64,000 nt of DNA from Ancylobacter moscoviensis (GTDB taxonomy: Bacteria > Pseudomonadota > Alphaproteobacteria > Rhizobiales > Xanthobacteraceae). The stretch covers positions 682,001-746,000 of the forward strand of contig NZ_VMBP01000002.1 of the NCBI RefSeq assembly GCF_007559435.1, given 5' to 3'. Shown here in pieces: positions 1-10,309 of this stretch. Both the position numbers and the translations under genes were made by a program. Position 1 is the stretch's first letter, and the number at the start of each line of letters is the position of its first letter. Under the pieces are notes generated by a model. That model was given only the letters and a program-made list of their open reading frames with translations, was not told the origin of the DNA and did no database searches.

Positions 1-1
1 C

Positions 2-754
2 GGTACGATGTTCTACTTCCTGCCCAATCCCGGCCTGCGGGCCGAAGTCGGCAAGAACAAGGAAGTCGGCGTCAACATCAAGCAGGACGACCTGTTCACC
101 GCCGGCGACAAGCTGCGGATCAAGGCTAACTACTACCAGAACGACGTCGACGACTACATCGAGCTGGTCGAGTTCGGCGATCCCACCTCGACGATCTGCC
201 CGATCCCGAGCCGGCCGAGCATGTGCTTCCCGCTCAACATGGGCGTGCCGGGATATGCCCAGTACCAGAACGTGCAGGAAGCGCGGCTGAAGGGCTTCGA
301 GTTCGAGGGCGTCTATGATGCCCGCAAGTGGTTCCTCGGCCTCTCCGGCCAGGTCTCCGAAGGCGAGGTGTCGGCCGGGCCGGATGCCGGGCAGCCGCTT
401 TCCACCATCCAGCCGGACCAGCTCACCACGACCCTCGGCTTCCGCTTCCTGGACGACAAGCTGACGCTCGCCGTGCGCTGGACCGCCGTCGCGGCGGTGA
501 AGGCTTCCGACCTGCCGACCAATTCGGTCTATGAGCCGACCGACAGCTTCAACCTGGTGAGCCTCTATGCCGGCTACCAGCCGAACGAGAACACGCTGTG
601 GCGGCTCTCGGTCGAGAACCTGCTGGATGAGCAGTACACCCAGTACCAGACGTTCCTGCCGAGCGCGGGCCTGACGGTCAAGGCCGGGCTGACCGTCCGC
701 TTCGGTGGCGGCGAGGTGGCATCGGCGGCGCAGCCGGCCCGCTACGTCAAGTGA
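2..754 (+). CDS. TonB-dependent outer-membrane receptor, C-terminal part (partial)
   Basis: This is the 3' end of a gene that begins before the window; the frame is open from the first bases. The roughly 250 visible residues look like the last strands of a TonB-dependent receptor beta-barrel. They include a 'NKEVGVN' strand, 'KANYYQNDVDDYIE', a 'LYAGYQPNENTLWRLSVENLLDEQY' type segment and a closing 'GLTVRF' strand. The plug and TonB box lie outside the window. About 16 residues follow the final VRF, a longer tail than the usual terminal aromatic residue. The heme oxygenase 40 bases downstream and the convergent hmuTUV importer suggest heme or hemoprotein as substrate; this rests on context. 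Confidence 0.85.
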   Translation, partial: GTMFYFLPNPGLRAEVGKNKEVGVNIKQDDLFTAGDKLRIKANYYQNDVDDYIELVEFGDPTSTICPIPSRPSMCFPLNMGVPGYAQYQNVQEARLKGFEFEGVYDARKWFLGLSGQVSEGEVSAGPDAGQPLSTIQPDQLTTTLGFRFLDDKLTLAVRWTAVAAVKASDLPTNSVYEPTDSFNLVSLYAGYQPNENTLWRLSVENLLDEQYTQYQTFLPSAGLTVKAGLTVRFGGGEVASAAQPARYVK

Positions 755-794
755 TGCGCGCCTGCCCCGTTGGCAGGATGAGAGGGAGCCTACA

Positions 795-1376
795 ATGACG
801 ATACATGCCGAAATCGAGACGCCGAGCCGGGCCAAGCGCCTCAAGGCGGTCTCCTCCGCCGCTCACGAGCGGGTGGATAACGGGGTCATGGCGGCCGCGC
901 CCTTTGCGAGCCGCCAGGCCTATGAGCGCTTCCTGCGCTTCCAGTACCGCCTGCATCGCCGGGTCGAGACACTCTACGCCGACGCGGCGCTGCAGCCGCT
1001 GTTGCCGGACCTCGCGGCCCGTTCGCGGCTCGCGGCGCTGGAGCAGGACTTCGCCGATCTCGGCCTCGTGCTGCCGCCGGCCGAAATCGGCCCGGCGCTG
1101 GAGACCCCCGAAGCGCTGGGCTGGCTCTATGTGGTGGAAGGCTCGAACATGGGCGCGGCCTTCCTCGCCAAGGAAGCCGTGAAGCTCGGCTTCTCGGACG
1201 AGCTCGGCGCGCGCCATCTGGCGGGCCATCCCGACGGGCGCGGCCTGCACTGGCGGCGCTTCACCGCCGCGCTCGATGCGGTCGAGCTGACGCCGGCGGA
1301 GGACGCGCGCGTCGAGAGCGCGGCGACGGCGGCCTTCGACCATGTGGAGAAGCTGATCGGCGAAGAGTTCGCCTGA
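795..1376 (+). CDS. hemO: Heme oxygenase, biliverdin-producing
   Basis: Bacterial heme oxygenases open the heme ring in the cytoplasm, releasing iron, CO and biliverdin. The 193-residue product fits the family length. It has an N-terminal 'SAAHERVD' segment whose histidine is the expected proximal heme ligand, and a distal helix with 'YVVEGSNMGAAF', matching the family's Y-V-x-E-G-S-x-x-G-A pattern. The ATG at 795 is preferred to an upstream in-frame ATG at 705, because 795 gives the normal N-terminus and has AGAGGGAG just upstream. It lies 40 bases after the receptor gene and is probably co-transcribed. The BphO-like and HmuO-like subgroups cannot be separated by eye. Confidence 0.88.
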   Translation: MTIHAEIETPSRAKRLKAVSSAAHERVDNGVMAAAPFASRQAYERFLRFQYRLHRRVETLYADAALQPLLPDLAARSRLAALEQDFADLGLVLPPAEIGPALETPEALGWLYVVEGSNMGAAFLAKEAVKLGFSDELGARHLAGHPDGRGLHWRRFTAALDAVELTPAEDARVESAATAAFDHVEKLIGEEFA

Positions 1377-1407
1377 GGCTGGACGACGACGCTGGCTGGT
1401 CCGCCGG

Positions 1408-2169
1408 TCAGCGCTGCGCCGATTGCGGCAGCAGGAACGGCGTGGACGGCGCCCAGCCGATCCGCGCCGTTATGCCGTAGAGCTCGGCGATGCGGGCGTT
1501 GGTGAGGACATCCGCCGGCGTGCCCCGCGCGGCGACGCGGCCGCCCTTCAGCGCGACGATCTCGTCGGCCGCCATGGCGGCGAGGTTGAGATCGTGCAGC
1601 ACGGCGAGGACGCCGACCCCTTCTTCCGCCAGCTCCCGCATCAGCCGTAGGACCAGAAGCTGCTGGGCGAGGTCGAGGCTCGCGGTCGGCTCGTCGAGCA
1701 GCAGGTAGCCCGGCCCATCCCCGGCTTCGAGCTGGACGAGGGTGCGGGCGAGCTGCACGCGCTGCTTTTCGCCGCCGGACAGGCGATCATAGGCGGCACC
1801 CATCAGCCCGGAGAGCTCGACCCGCGCCAGCGCGCGCTCCACGCGGGCCTGTCCATGGCGCCCGTCGGCGACGCCGATCCCCACCACTTCCGCGACGCTG
1901 AACGGAAAGGCGACGTGCACGCTCTGCGGCAGCACGGCCCGCAGCCGGGCGAGCCGGGCGGGCGGCACGCCGACGATGTCGGCGCCGGCCAGCGTGACGC
2001 GCCCGTGGCGCGGGCGCAACTCGCCGGCCAGCACCTTGAACAGCGTGGATTTGCCGGCGCCGTTCGGCCCGATCAGCACGGTGACGCGGCCGGGGACGGC
2101 GACGGCGGTCGCGCCGTCGAGCAACCGGCGGCCGGCGGCGTCGAAGGTGATGTCGTCCGCGCGGTACAT
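1408..2169 (-). CDS. hmuV: Heme ABC transporter ATP-binding protein HmuV
   Basis: This is the cytoplasmic ATPase of a heme importer, energising transport of heme from the periplasm. The 253-residue protein has Walker A 'GPNGAGKST', a signature 'LSGGEKQRVQLARTL', Walker B 'YLLLDEPTASLD' and a switch histidine in 'AVLHDLNLA'. This is the FecE/HmuV-type layout of importers paired with FecCD permeases. It starts 3 bases after the hmuU stop codon, so the two are translated together. It is the last gene of hmuTUV and converges on the heme oxygenase gene. Confidence 0.93.
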   Translation of the reverse strand: MYRADDITFDAAGRRLLDGATAVAVPGRVTVLIGPNGAGKSTLFKVLAGELRPRHGRVTLAGADIVGVPPARLARLRAVLPQSVHVAFPFSVAEVVGIGVADGRHGQARVERALARVELSGLMGAAYDRLSGGEKQRVQLARTLVQLEAGDGPGYLLLDEPTASLDLAQQLLVLRLMRELAEEGVGVLAVLHDLNLAAMAADEIVALKGGRVAARGTPADVLTNARIAELYGITARIGWAPSTPFLLPQSAQR

Positions 2170-2172
2170 GGC

Positions 2173-3261
2173 TCAGCCGAACAGCGCCGCGCGGCGGCGC
2201 AGCAGCAGCCAGAGGAAGAAGGGCGCGCCGATGCCGGCGGTGACGACGCCGAGCGGCAGCTCGGCCGGGCTCACCGCCGTGCGGGCGACGACGTCGGCGC
2301 CCAGCAGCAGAGCCCCGCCGAGCAGCGCCGCGCAGGGCAGCAGCAGCCGGTGGCCGGGGCCGAACAGGATGCGGATCAGGTGCGGCACCACGAGGCCGAC
2401 GAAGCCGATGACGCCGGCCACCGCGACGGAGGCGCCCGCACCGGCGGCGATGCCGACGATCGCCAGCCATTTGGTCCGCTGAACGTCGATGCCGACATGG
2501 AAGGCTTCCGCCTCGCCCAGCGCCAGCGCGTCGAGCGCCCGCCCGAGCCGCATCGCGATGAGCGCCAGCAGCAACATGAAGGGCAGGGCGGCGAGCACCT
2601 TCTGCCAGGTGGCGCCGCCGAGCGAGCCGAAGGTCCAGAAGGTGAAGTCGCGCAGCTGCTGGTCGGAGGCGGCGAACACCACCATGCCGGTGCCGGCGGC
2701 GGCCAGCGCGCCGAGGGCGATGCCGGCGAACAGCATGGTCGCGACCGAGGTGCGCCCGTCCCGGGTCGAGATGAGATAAAGCGCGACGGTGGCGACGAGC
2801 GCGCCGGTGAACGCCATCAGCGGCAGGCCGGCATCGGCCAGCGCCGGCGTCAGCGCGGCGGCGAGGGAGCCGCCCAGCACGATCCAGGTGGCGGCGGCGA
2901 GGGCTGCGCCGCTGGAGATGCCGATCAGCCCCGGATCGGCCAGCGGGTTGCGGAAGATGCCCTGCGTGATCGCGCCGGCGAGCGCGATGCCGCCGCCGAC
3001 CAGCAGGCCGAGCAGCGTGCGGGGGAGGCGCACGTCGAGCACGATGATGGTCTCGCGCAGCGCCGCCCCGGTCGTCCGCTCGCCGTGGAGGGCCGCGCCG
3101 AGGATTTCGAGGATCCTTCCGGGTGCGATGGTGACGGGGCCGATGGCCAGCGAGGCGATGAAGGCGGCCGCCACCAGAAGGAGGCAGGCGCCGAGCGCGA
3201 GGCCGGCGCGGCGCGGCCGCCAGCGTGTGCCTGCCGTCATGGCGAGGGCGGCGTCGGTCAT
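2173..3261 (-). CDS. hmuU: Heme ABC transporter permease HmuU (FecCD family)
   Basis: This inner-membrane permease of the heme importer belongs to the FecCD/BtuC family. Its 362 residues contain about ten hydrophobic segments and family hallmarks: 'LDVRLPRTLLGLLVGGGIALAG', 'GIFRNPLADPGLIGISSGA' and, near the C-terminus, 'GVIGFVGLVVPHLIR'. The ATG overlaps the hmuT stop by 4 bases (ATGA), and the stop lies 3 bases before hmuV. The N-terminal 20 residues are polar and basic before the first membrane segment, as expected for a cytoplasmic N-terminus. Confidence 0.93.
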   Translation of the reverse strand: MTDAALAMTAGTRWRPRRAGLALGACLLLVAAAFIASLAIGPVTIAPGRILEILGAALHGERTTGAALRETIIVLDVRLPRTLLGLLVGGGIALAGAITQGIFRNPLADPGLIGISSGAALAAATWIVLGGSLAAALTPALADAGLPLMAFTGALVATVALYLISTRDGRTSVATMLFAGIALGALAAAGTGMVVFAASDQQLRDFTFWTFGSLGGATWQKVLAALPFMLLLALIAMRLGRALDALALGEAEAFHVGIDVQRTKWLAIVGIAAGAGASVAVAGVIGFVGLVVPHLIRILFGPGHRLLLPCAALLGGALLLGADVVARTAVSPAELPLGVVTAGIGAPFFLWLLLRRRAALFG

Positions 3262-4178
3262 GGTGCCGCGCTAGCCCAGGCGCGGGTCGGCAGCGCCGGC
3301 AGGTTCAGCTCGGGATAGACCATGGCGGCGAGATCGCGCGCCGCCTGCGGCGTGCGGGGGCCGAAGCTGAGCAGGTAGCCGCCGTCGATGCGGTAGACAT
3401 GGCCTTCCGTTACCGCCTTCGTGCCGGCGAAGGCGGGCATGGTCCGGATCGCGTCGTCGGCGAGGGCGTGGTTGCGGTCCTTCATCAGGACGATGGCGTA
3501 GGGATCCGCGCCGAGGATCGCCTCGCCCACCGCCGGCTTGTAGCCTTCGACCGCCAGCAGCGCGTTGCCGATGCCGGCGAGGGCGAACATCGCGTCGGCG
3601 CTGCTGCCGGCGCCGCCGACCACCGGCGCGGCGCCGGAGGCGGAGAGCACGAACACCGCCTCGCGCGGCGTGGCGATGCGGCCGCGCAGCTCGGCGAGTG
3701 CGGCGAAATCGCTCTCCACCGCCTTTGCCAGCTCCTCGCCGCGCTCCGGCACGCCAGCCAGCTTCGCGATCCGGCGGATATTGGCGACGACGGCCTCGCC
3801 GTTCCGGGCCTCGGGAATGCTCTCGAAGGGCACGGCGGCGGACTTCAGCACCTTCACCGCATCCGGCGGGCCGGCGCCGTCGAGCGCGATGATGAGCTCG
3901 GGGCCGACCGAGAGCACGCCTTCGGGGGAGAGGGCGCGGATGTAGCCGACATTGGGCTTCCCGGCGAGCGCGCGGGGCGGATAGGTGCTCGACGTGTCGA
4001 CTGCGACGACGCGGTCCTCCAGCCCGAGAGCGTAGAGGGTCTCCGTCACCGCGCCGCCGATGGCGACGATGCGGCGGCTGGTGGTGGGCCCGGCCTCCTC
4101 GCCGTGGGCGGACGGGGCGAATGCGGACAGCATCAGCGCGAGCACAAGCAGGGCGTGCTTCAGGGGAGCTGTCCGCAT
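3258..4178 (-). CDS. hmuT: Periplasmic heme-binding protein HmuT
   Basis: This is the substrate-binding protein of the heme importer. The 306-residue product starts with a signal peptide ending near 'APSAHG'. It continues as a class III (FecB/BtuF-like) binding protein: 'RIVAIGGAVTETLYALG', 'VVAVDTSSTYPP' and 'GYIRALSPEGVLSVGPELIIA'. The tyrosine in 'VGYIRALS' sits where HmuT proteins usually carry a heme-coordinating tyrosine. It is the first gene of hmuTUV, with GAGGAT as a ribosome site and an AT-rich leader behind it. Iron or heme control is expected for such operons, but I could not recognise a specific iron box. Confidence 0.92.
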   Translation of the reverse strand: MRTAPLKHALLVLALMLSAFAPSAHGEEAGPTTSRRIVAIGGAVTETLYALGLEDRVVAVDTSSTYPPRALAGKPNVGYIRALSPEGVLSVGPELIIALDGAGPPDAVKVLKSAAVPFESIPEARNGEAVVANIRRIAKLAGVPERGEELAKAVESDFAALAELRGRIATPREAVFVLSASGAAPVVGGAGSSADAMFALAGIGNALLAVEGYKPAVGEAILGADPYAIVLMKDRNHALADDAIRTMPAFAGTKAVTEGHVYRIDGGYLLSFGPRTPQAARDLAAMVYPELNLPALPTRAWASAAP

Positions 4179-4541
4179 GATTCATCCTCGCTCGATCATC
4201 CGCCGGTCCCGTGGGGAAGGACAGGCTCTTGCGCGAACGGGAACACCTGAGGGGTGGTTGAGGTCAAGTAAAAATACCGAAATATCTTGTTCGTTCATTG
4301 TAATAATTAAAATGAAGATGAGAAAATCTATATGTGCCGACGGGTCGAGTTTGCCCGTTGCTGCGTGGCGGCCGAGACAAGGATGTGAATGATCCGGCCG
4401 CCCGCCGGATCACTGGAACGGCCTCTCGTCCCGTTCGTGCCTGCGCGGGGCTGGCGCGCGTTGGCCGCACTTCCCCCGGCGCGTCAAATGGCCTAAGCGC
4501 CTCGCAATCCCTTCGCACCTCATCCTGGGTTTCCCGCGCGC
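4179..4541. promoter_or_regulatory. Divergent intergenic region, hmuT / ABC-F gene
   Basis: A 363-base gap holds the promoters of two divergent genes. Bases about 4265-4335 are strikingly AT-rich against the local background. On the minus strand this island carries a TACAAT hexamer, a plausible -10 for hmuT, with only a weak -35 about 17 bases upstream. I found no convincing Irr, RirA or Fur palindrome. The rest (4340-4541) is ordinary GC-rich leader for the ABC-F gene, with no gene of its own. Confidence 0.45.
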
Positions 4542-6164
<1,623 letters not shown>

Positions 6165-6203
6165 GCCGCCGTCGCGCGCCGCGGTTCCTGGGACGCGAGT
6201 CGC

Positions 6204-7175
6204 CTAGGGCGCGAGGATCGTGATGTTGCGTGGTCCGGTCGCCACCGGCACACGTTCGCGGCAGGAGGGCGGCTCGCTCAGGACGATGAGGCAGAGGCTG
6301 TCGTCGGCCCAGTTGGCGACGACGAGGCGCCCGTCCGTGGTGATCGCGGCGCCCTCGGGATAGTCGCCGGTTCTGGCCTTGCCGATGACCTTGCGCGTCG
6401 CACGGTCGAGCAGGGCGACCTTGCCGCTCTGCTGGTTGGTGACGGCGACGGTCGCGCCATCCGCCGAGACGGCGACCCCGTAGGGCATCAGGCCGATGCG
6501 GATCCGCGCCACCTCGCGCGTGGTCGCGGTCTCGACGATCGAGAGATCGTTGCTCTGCACATTGGCGACGTAGAGTTCGCCGCCGTCCGGCGACAAAGCG
6601 AGCGCGAAGGGCGCCTTGCCTGTCGGAACGACGGCCACGCGCCGCATCGTGGGGATGTCGACCACGCTGATCTGGTTGCTCTCGCGGTCGGCGACATAAG
6701 CGCGCCCGGAGCGGGGCTCGACGACGAGGCTCGCCGGTGAACGGCCAATGGCGGCGCGAGCGGTCTCCCGGCCGGTCGCCGCGTCGAGGCGGATCAGCGC
6801 ATCCGCGCTCCAGTCGCTGACCAGCAGCGCGCGGCCGTCCTCGATCACGGCGATGCCGAAGGGCTCCTTGCCCACCGGGAAGCTCGTTTCCACCCGGCGC
6901 GCGGCGACGTCGATGCGCGAGACGAGGCCGAGGTCGGGATGGGTGACGTAGAGGGTGCGCCCGTCCGGCGTCGCGGCGAGGGCGGCGGGGACCCGAGGGG
7001 TCTTTATCTCCGCCAGCCGGCGCGCGGCGCGGACGTCGACGAGCGTCACCGCGCCCGCCTGCTGGGAGACGATGGCGGCGACGGGACCGGGCCCCTCCTG
7101 CGCCGCCACCGGAGCAGGAGCGAGGAGGGCGGCCGCGAGGAGGGGCGCGGCCAGCCCGGCGTATAGGCGCGTCAT
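6204..7175 (-). CDS. Periplasmic YVTN-type beta-propeller protein, last gene of the mxa operon
   Basis: The 323-residue protein has a signal peptide (cleavage near 'APVAAQ') followed by about seven blades of the YVTN/YncE type. Recurring patterns are 'PDGRTLYVTHPDLGLVSRID', 'EPFGIAVIEDGRALLVSDW', 'PDGGELYVANVQSNDLSIV' and 'GVAVSADGATVAVTNQQSG'. Its ATG overlaps the mxaD stop by 4 bases, so it is coupled to the methanol oxidation operon. It occupies the place where mxaE and mxaH sit in Methylobacterium-type clusters, but I cannot assign either name. A periplasmic role in methanol dehydrogenase assembly or electron transfer is inference. Two cysteines near the C-terminus (SLCLIV, PSCRER) could form a disulfide. 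Confidence 0.75.
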   Translation of the reverse strand: MTRLYAGLAAPLLAAALLAPAPVAAQEGPGPVAAIVSQQAGAVTLVDVRAARRLAEIKTPRVPAALAATPDGRTLYVTHPDLGLVSRIDVAARRVETSFPVGKEPFGIAVIEDGRALLVSDWSADALIRLDAATGRETARAAIGRSPASLVVEPRSGRAYVADRESNQISVVDIPTMRRVAVVPTGKAPFALALSPDGGELYVANVQSNDLSIVETATTREVARIRIGLMPYGVAVSADGATVAVTNQQSGKVALLDRATRKVIGKARTGDYPEGAAITTDGRLVVANWADDSLCLIVLSEPPSCRERVPVATGPRNITILAP

Positions 7176-7714
7176 TTGCCGGCGGCCTTCGCCTTAAGCC
7201 CTTCCAGCCCCTGCTTGATGAAGTCGGTCATCGCCGCCACGGCGGCCTCGTCGTTGCGGTCCTCCGGCGGCTCATTGGTGGTGTCGGCGCGGTAGAAGCG
7301 GGCGCTCCACGCCACCTCGCTGCCGTCGCCCGCCGGCTTCACCTCGATGGTGGCGGTGTAGAAGCTGACGGGCAGGGCTTCCGGATTCTCCTTCAGCAGG
7401 CGGTAGGAGAGGCGCTTCGCGCCCGTATCGACCTCGTCGAGCCCTTCGGTGATCTCGCCCTTGGCGAGGGTGAGCACACGCTCGGCGCCGGCCGCCTCGC
7501 CGCCGGTGACGGCGACCTTCTGGACCAGCGGGTGCCAGTCGCCGATCGTGCCGAAGCCGGAGACGAGCTTCCATACGGCGTCGGGCGGAGCGGCAATGGC
7601 GAGGGTCTCGTCGGCGCGCTGCGGCGTCGGGCCATGCGCGGTGGCCAGGAGCGGGCCGAGCAGCAGCAGGCCGAACGCAAGCGCAAGTCTTTGTAGCATC
7701 GTCTTTTCCTTCAT
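7172..7714 (-). CDS. mxaD: MxaD, methanol oxidation accessory protein (SRPBCC fold)
   Basis: This is a periplasmic accessory protein of methanol oxidation. Known MxaD proteins assist interaction of methanol dehydrogenase with cytochrome cL. The 180-residue product has a signal peptide (cleavage near 'LATAHG') and then a START/SRPBCC-like domain: 'IAAPPDAVWKLVSGFGTIGDWHPLV', 'GAERVLTLA' and 'YTATIEVKPAGDGSEVAWSARF'. The ATG at 7714 (MKEKTM) overlaps the mxaL stop by 4 bases. A start six codons later, at the second methionine, is also possible. Its own stop overlaps the following propeller gene by 4 bases. Confidence 0.88.
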   Translation of the reverse strand: MKEKTMLQRLALAFGLLLLGPLLATAHGPTPQRADETLAIAAPPDAVWKLVSGFGTIGDWHPLVQKVAVTGGEAAGAERVLTLAKGEITEGLDEVDTGAKRLSYRLLKENPEALPVSFYTATIEVKPAGDGSEVAWSARFYRADTTNEPPEDRNDEAAVAAMTDFIKQGLEGLKAKAAGK

Positions 7715-8688
7715 CGGGAGGGGAGCCGGCCTCGGCGCCGGGAAGACGCGGCGCCGAGGCCGAAGAGAACGGCGAGGCAGAACAGCGCGAGCGCGGCCGG
7801 CACCGCGGCGGTGGCCACGCGTACCTGCACCGGCCGGGGGCGCGTGTTCGCCTCCACGTCGGCCAGCAGGGCGGGGGCGGTGCCGAGGGCGGCGAAGCCG
7901 AGCCCGGTCTGGGCGGCGAGGGCGCGCAGATGCTCCTCGCGCATGGCGCTCAGATGCTCCGTGCCGGATGCCGGCTCGCCGCCCCACGGCGCGTTGCGCG
8001 GATTCCAGCCGGCGCGCGAGGGAGCGTCGGCCGGCGGCGCGCCGGTGCGGTTCTCCTGCGGCACATCCTGCTCGTCGTAGAAGCCGATCTCGCGGCCGTC
8101 CTCGTCGAATTTCGGGATCGGCGAAGGCTCGGTGCCGCCGACGCCGACGAGCAGGCCCTGAACATCGCCGGGCTTTGCGTCGAACCCCGGCAGGCCGCCC
8201 GCCAGAGGCGGGGCCTCGTGGCCGTCGGTCATGAAGAGAAGGTCCGCCTTCAGCCCGCCGGCGATGGCGAGGGCCGAGTGGACGCCGCGCGCCACGTAGC
8301 TGTCGCCCTCCCACGCCATGTGCCAGTCCAGCCCGTCGATGGCGCCGTCGATGGCGGCGAAGTTCTCGCAGACCTCGGCCGGCTCGAAGAGCAGGAAGGT
8401 CCGCCGCTCGGTGAAGATGCCAAGCCCGAGGCGGGACTGGCAGGGCAGGCCGGCGAGCAGCGCGCGGGCGCCGCGCCTGGCGGAGGCGAGGCGGGTCGCC
8501 GGAGCGCCGTCGAGGACGGTGTCGCGCACGTTCATGCTGCCGGTCACGTCCACCACCAGCAGGATGTCGCGGGCCGTGCGGGTGAGGGCGACGCGCGGCG
8601 CGACGAGCGCAGCGAGGATGGCGACGAGCGCCAGCGCCAGCAGCCAGAAGCGCCAGTCGCGCGGGAGGTGGGACAGGGCGCTGCTCAT
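7711..8688 (-). CDS. mxaL: MxaL, VWA-domain membrane protein
   Basis: MxaL belongs to the set (with MxaA, C, K, R, S) needed for calcium insertion or maturation of methanol dehydrogenase. The 325-residue product has an N-terminal membrane segment (residues about 13-32). A von Willebrand A domain follows, with metal-site motif 'DVTGSMN', a threonine-position pattern and 'FMTDGHEAP'. A second membrane segment lies close to the C-terminus ('AALALFCLAVLFGLG'). This layout resembles BatA/BatB proteins. The start overlaps the mxaK stop, and the mxaL stop overlaps mxaD, each as ATGA. Confidence 0.9.
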   Translation of the reverse strand: MSSALSHLPRDWRFWLLALALVAILAALVAPRVALTRTARDILLVVDVTGSMNVRDTVLDGAPATRLASARRGARALLAGLPCQSRLGLGIFTERRTFLLFEPAEVCENFAAIDGAIDGLDWHMAWEGDSYVARGVHSALAIAGGLKADLLFMTDGHEAPPLAGGLPGFDAKPGDVQGLLVGVGGTEPSPIPKFDEDGREIGFYDEQDVPQENRTGAPPADAPSRAGWNPRNAPWGGEPASGTEHLSAMREEHLRALAAQTGLGFAALGTAPALLADVEANTRPRPVQVRVATAAVPAALALFCLAVLFGLGAASSRRRGRLPSR

Positions 8689-9245
8689 GGCAGTCCCTTG
8701 GGCAGGCCCGGAAGATCGGTCCAGAGCCGCTTGGCGGCTTCCGGCGGCATTTCCTCGCCGTCGACGTCGATCTGCGGGAAGTCGCGCACCAGCCGCATGG
8801 CAACGTCGAGATTGTACTTGGCGTCCCAGAAGCCGGGATCGAGCACCAGCGCGCGGCGGTAACCTTCCTTGGCGAGGCGCACGAGGGGAACGGCCGGATC
8901 GATGCGGTTCGAGCCGAGATGGTCGATGGCGATCCGCAGCCGGGCGTTCGCCATGTCGTAGAGCGCGGCGACGGCGAGGCGGCGGTCCGTGTCGGTCGCC
9001 AGCCGGTTGAGGAGCGGCTGGGTCTCGTCGAGCCGGTCGCGCGTGGCGAGGAAGAACAGCCGCGCGAAGCGCAGCTCGGCGGGATCGTCCGGGCTGGCGG
9101 CGAGGTCGTGGCCGGTGGCGAGGGAGGCGATCAGCGCGTTGTCGCGGTGGTCGACGACGAGCCGTCCGCCGAACCACGCCGCCGCCGCGAGGCTGAGCGC
9201 GAGTATGGCCGAACTCGCGAGGATGATGAGGCGCCCCGCGTTCAT
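8685..9245 (-). CDS. mxaK: MxaK, methanol oxidation accessory protein
   Basis: This is a 186-residue protein with one N-terminal membrane anchor (residues about 6-26) and an alpha-helical, TPR-like periplasmic part. That part includes 'YDMANARLRIAIDHLG' and 'YRRALVLDPGFWDAKYNLDVAMRLVRD'. The segment 'WDAKYNLDVA' is the pattern seen in MxaK and in BatC-like proteins. It lies between the VWA genes mxaC and mxaL, overlapping both by 4 bases. It is thought to act with them in activating the calcium enzyme; this rests on family knowledge. Confidence 0.87.
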   Translation of the reverse strand: MNAGRLIILASSAILALSLAAAAWFGGRLVVDHRDNALIASLATGHDLAASPDDPAELRFARLFFLATRDRLDETQPLLNRLATDTDRRLAVAALYDMANARLRIAIDHLGSNRIDPAVPLVRLAKEGYRRALVLDPGFWDAKYNLDVAMRLVRDFPQIDVDGEEMPPEAAKRLWTDLPGLPKGLP

Positions 9246-10309
9246 GCCGCCCTCCTCATATCCGTCGGGATGGCGACGCGGGCGGCGCTTGCGGGGGCGA
9301 GCCGGCGCTCGGCCAGCTTGGCGCCGAGAAGCATCGCCACCAGGATGCCGGCAAGCGCAAAGGCCGGTCCGGCGAGGTCCTGGCGGGGGATGCGCTCGAG
9401 GTAGCGAATGGGGCGCGTTTCCTGCCGGTCGATCTCCGCGATGGCCTCCGCAACCGCTTGCGGGCTGGTCGCTTCGAAGGCGCGATAGGGCAGGCGCAGG
9501 CTCTGCAGAAACAGGTGCAGATGCCGCTCCGGATTGGCTTGCGGCGTATCCTCGCCGGGCGGCGGCACGTCGAAGATGCCGCGGGCACCGCGCGAGCGCA
9601 GGAACAGCCAGTAGAGATGCACCGGCGTGCGGGCGGCGGCGTCGCGCAGCGCTTCCTGCACCCGGCGATCGATCAGCGCGGCGCCATCGGAGACGAGCAG
9701 CACCGCGCGGGAGGCTTCGGCGGTGTCGCCGGCGAAGGAGGAGAAGGCGAGGGCGAGACCCCGGCCGACATCGGTGAAGGCGAGGCCCGGCCGGTCGATG
9801 GCGTCGATGGCGGCGTCCACCACCTCGTGATGGTCGGTCAGCGGCAGCACCGGCATGGGCGAGGTGGAGAAGGCCGCCACCGCGATGCGGTCGTGCGGCC
9901 GGCGGGCGACGAACTGCGCGAGCAGGCGCTTGGCGGCGGCGGACTTGGATTCCTGGTCGCCGGTCGGGGCCCGGTCGGCGAAGTTGTTGTCCATGCTGGA
10001 GGAGCGATCCAGCAGCAGGACCAGATGGGCGCCGGTGCCCTCGCGCTCGACGCTCTGCTCACGCCGGTGCAGGCCGGCGAGGCCCAGTACCAGCGCGGCG
10101 ATGGCCGCGATGCCGGCGAGGCACAGGACGGCGGACAGGATGCGGGACAGCGGGTCCGTCGGCACCAGCGCGACGGCGGGAACGGGGCCGCGCCGGAAGA
10201 CCGAGCCGAGGAGGGGCAGGAGGGCGAGCGCCAGCAGGCCGAGCACGAGGGGATGGTCCACGCCCCACTCCCGCGTCAGGCCGTCGATGATGGCGCTCGC
10301 CCAGCTCAT
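9242..10309 (-). CDS. mxaC: MxaC, VWA-domain membrane protein
   Basis: The 355-residue protein has two N-terminal membrane segments, at about residues 20-37 and 58-80. A VWA domain follows with a complete metal site 'LLLDRSSSMD' and 'LLVSDGAALID'. A membrane segment lies near the C-terminus ('AFALAGILVAMLLGAKLA'). This is the BatA-like arrangement expected for MxaC in methanol dehydrogenase maturation. The ATG at 10309 overlaps the mxaA stop by 4 bases. The frame stays open upstream into mxaA, but that extension has the arginine-rich composition of a shadow frame and was not used. Confidence 0.9.
   Translation of the reverse strand: MSWASAIIDGLTREWGVDHPLVLGLLALALLPLLGSVFRRGPVPAVALVPTDPLSRILSAVLCLAGIAAIAALVLGLAGLHRREQSVEREGTGAHLVLLLDRSSSMDNNFADRAPTGDQESKSAAAKRLLAQFVARRPHDRIAVAAFSTSPMPVLPLTDHHEVVDAAIDAIDRPGLAFTDVGRGLALAFSSFAGDTAEASRAVLLVSDGAALIDRRVQEALRDAAARTPVHLYWLFLRSRGARGIFDVPPPGEDTPQANPERHLHLFLQSLRLPYRAFEATSPQAVAEAIAEIDRQETRPIRYLERIPRQDLAGPAFALAGILVAMLLGAKLAERRLAPASAARVAIPTDMRRAA

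Noticed and set aside
705..794. N-terminal extension of the heme oxygenase
   Set aside because: It overlaps the receptor gene's end and is arginine-rich, while 795 has the expected N-terminus.
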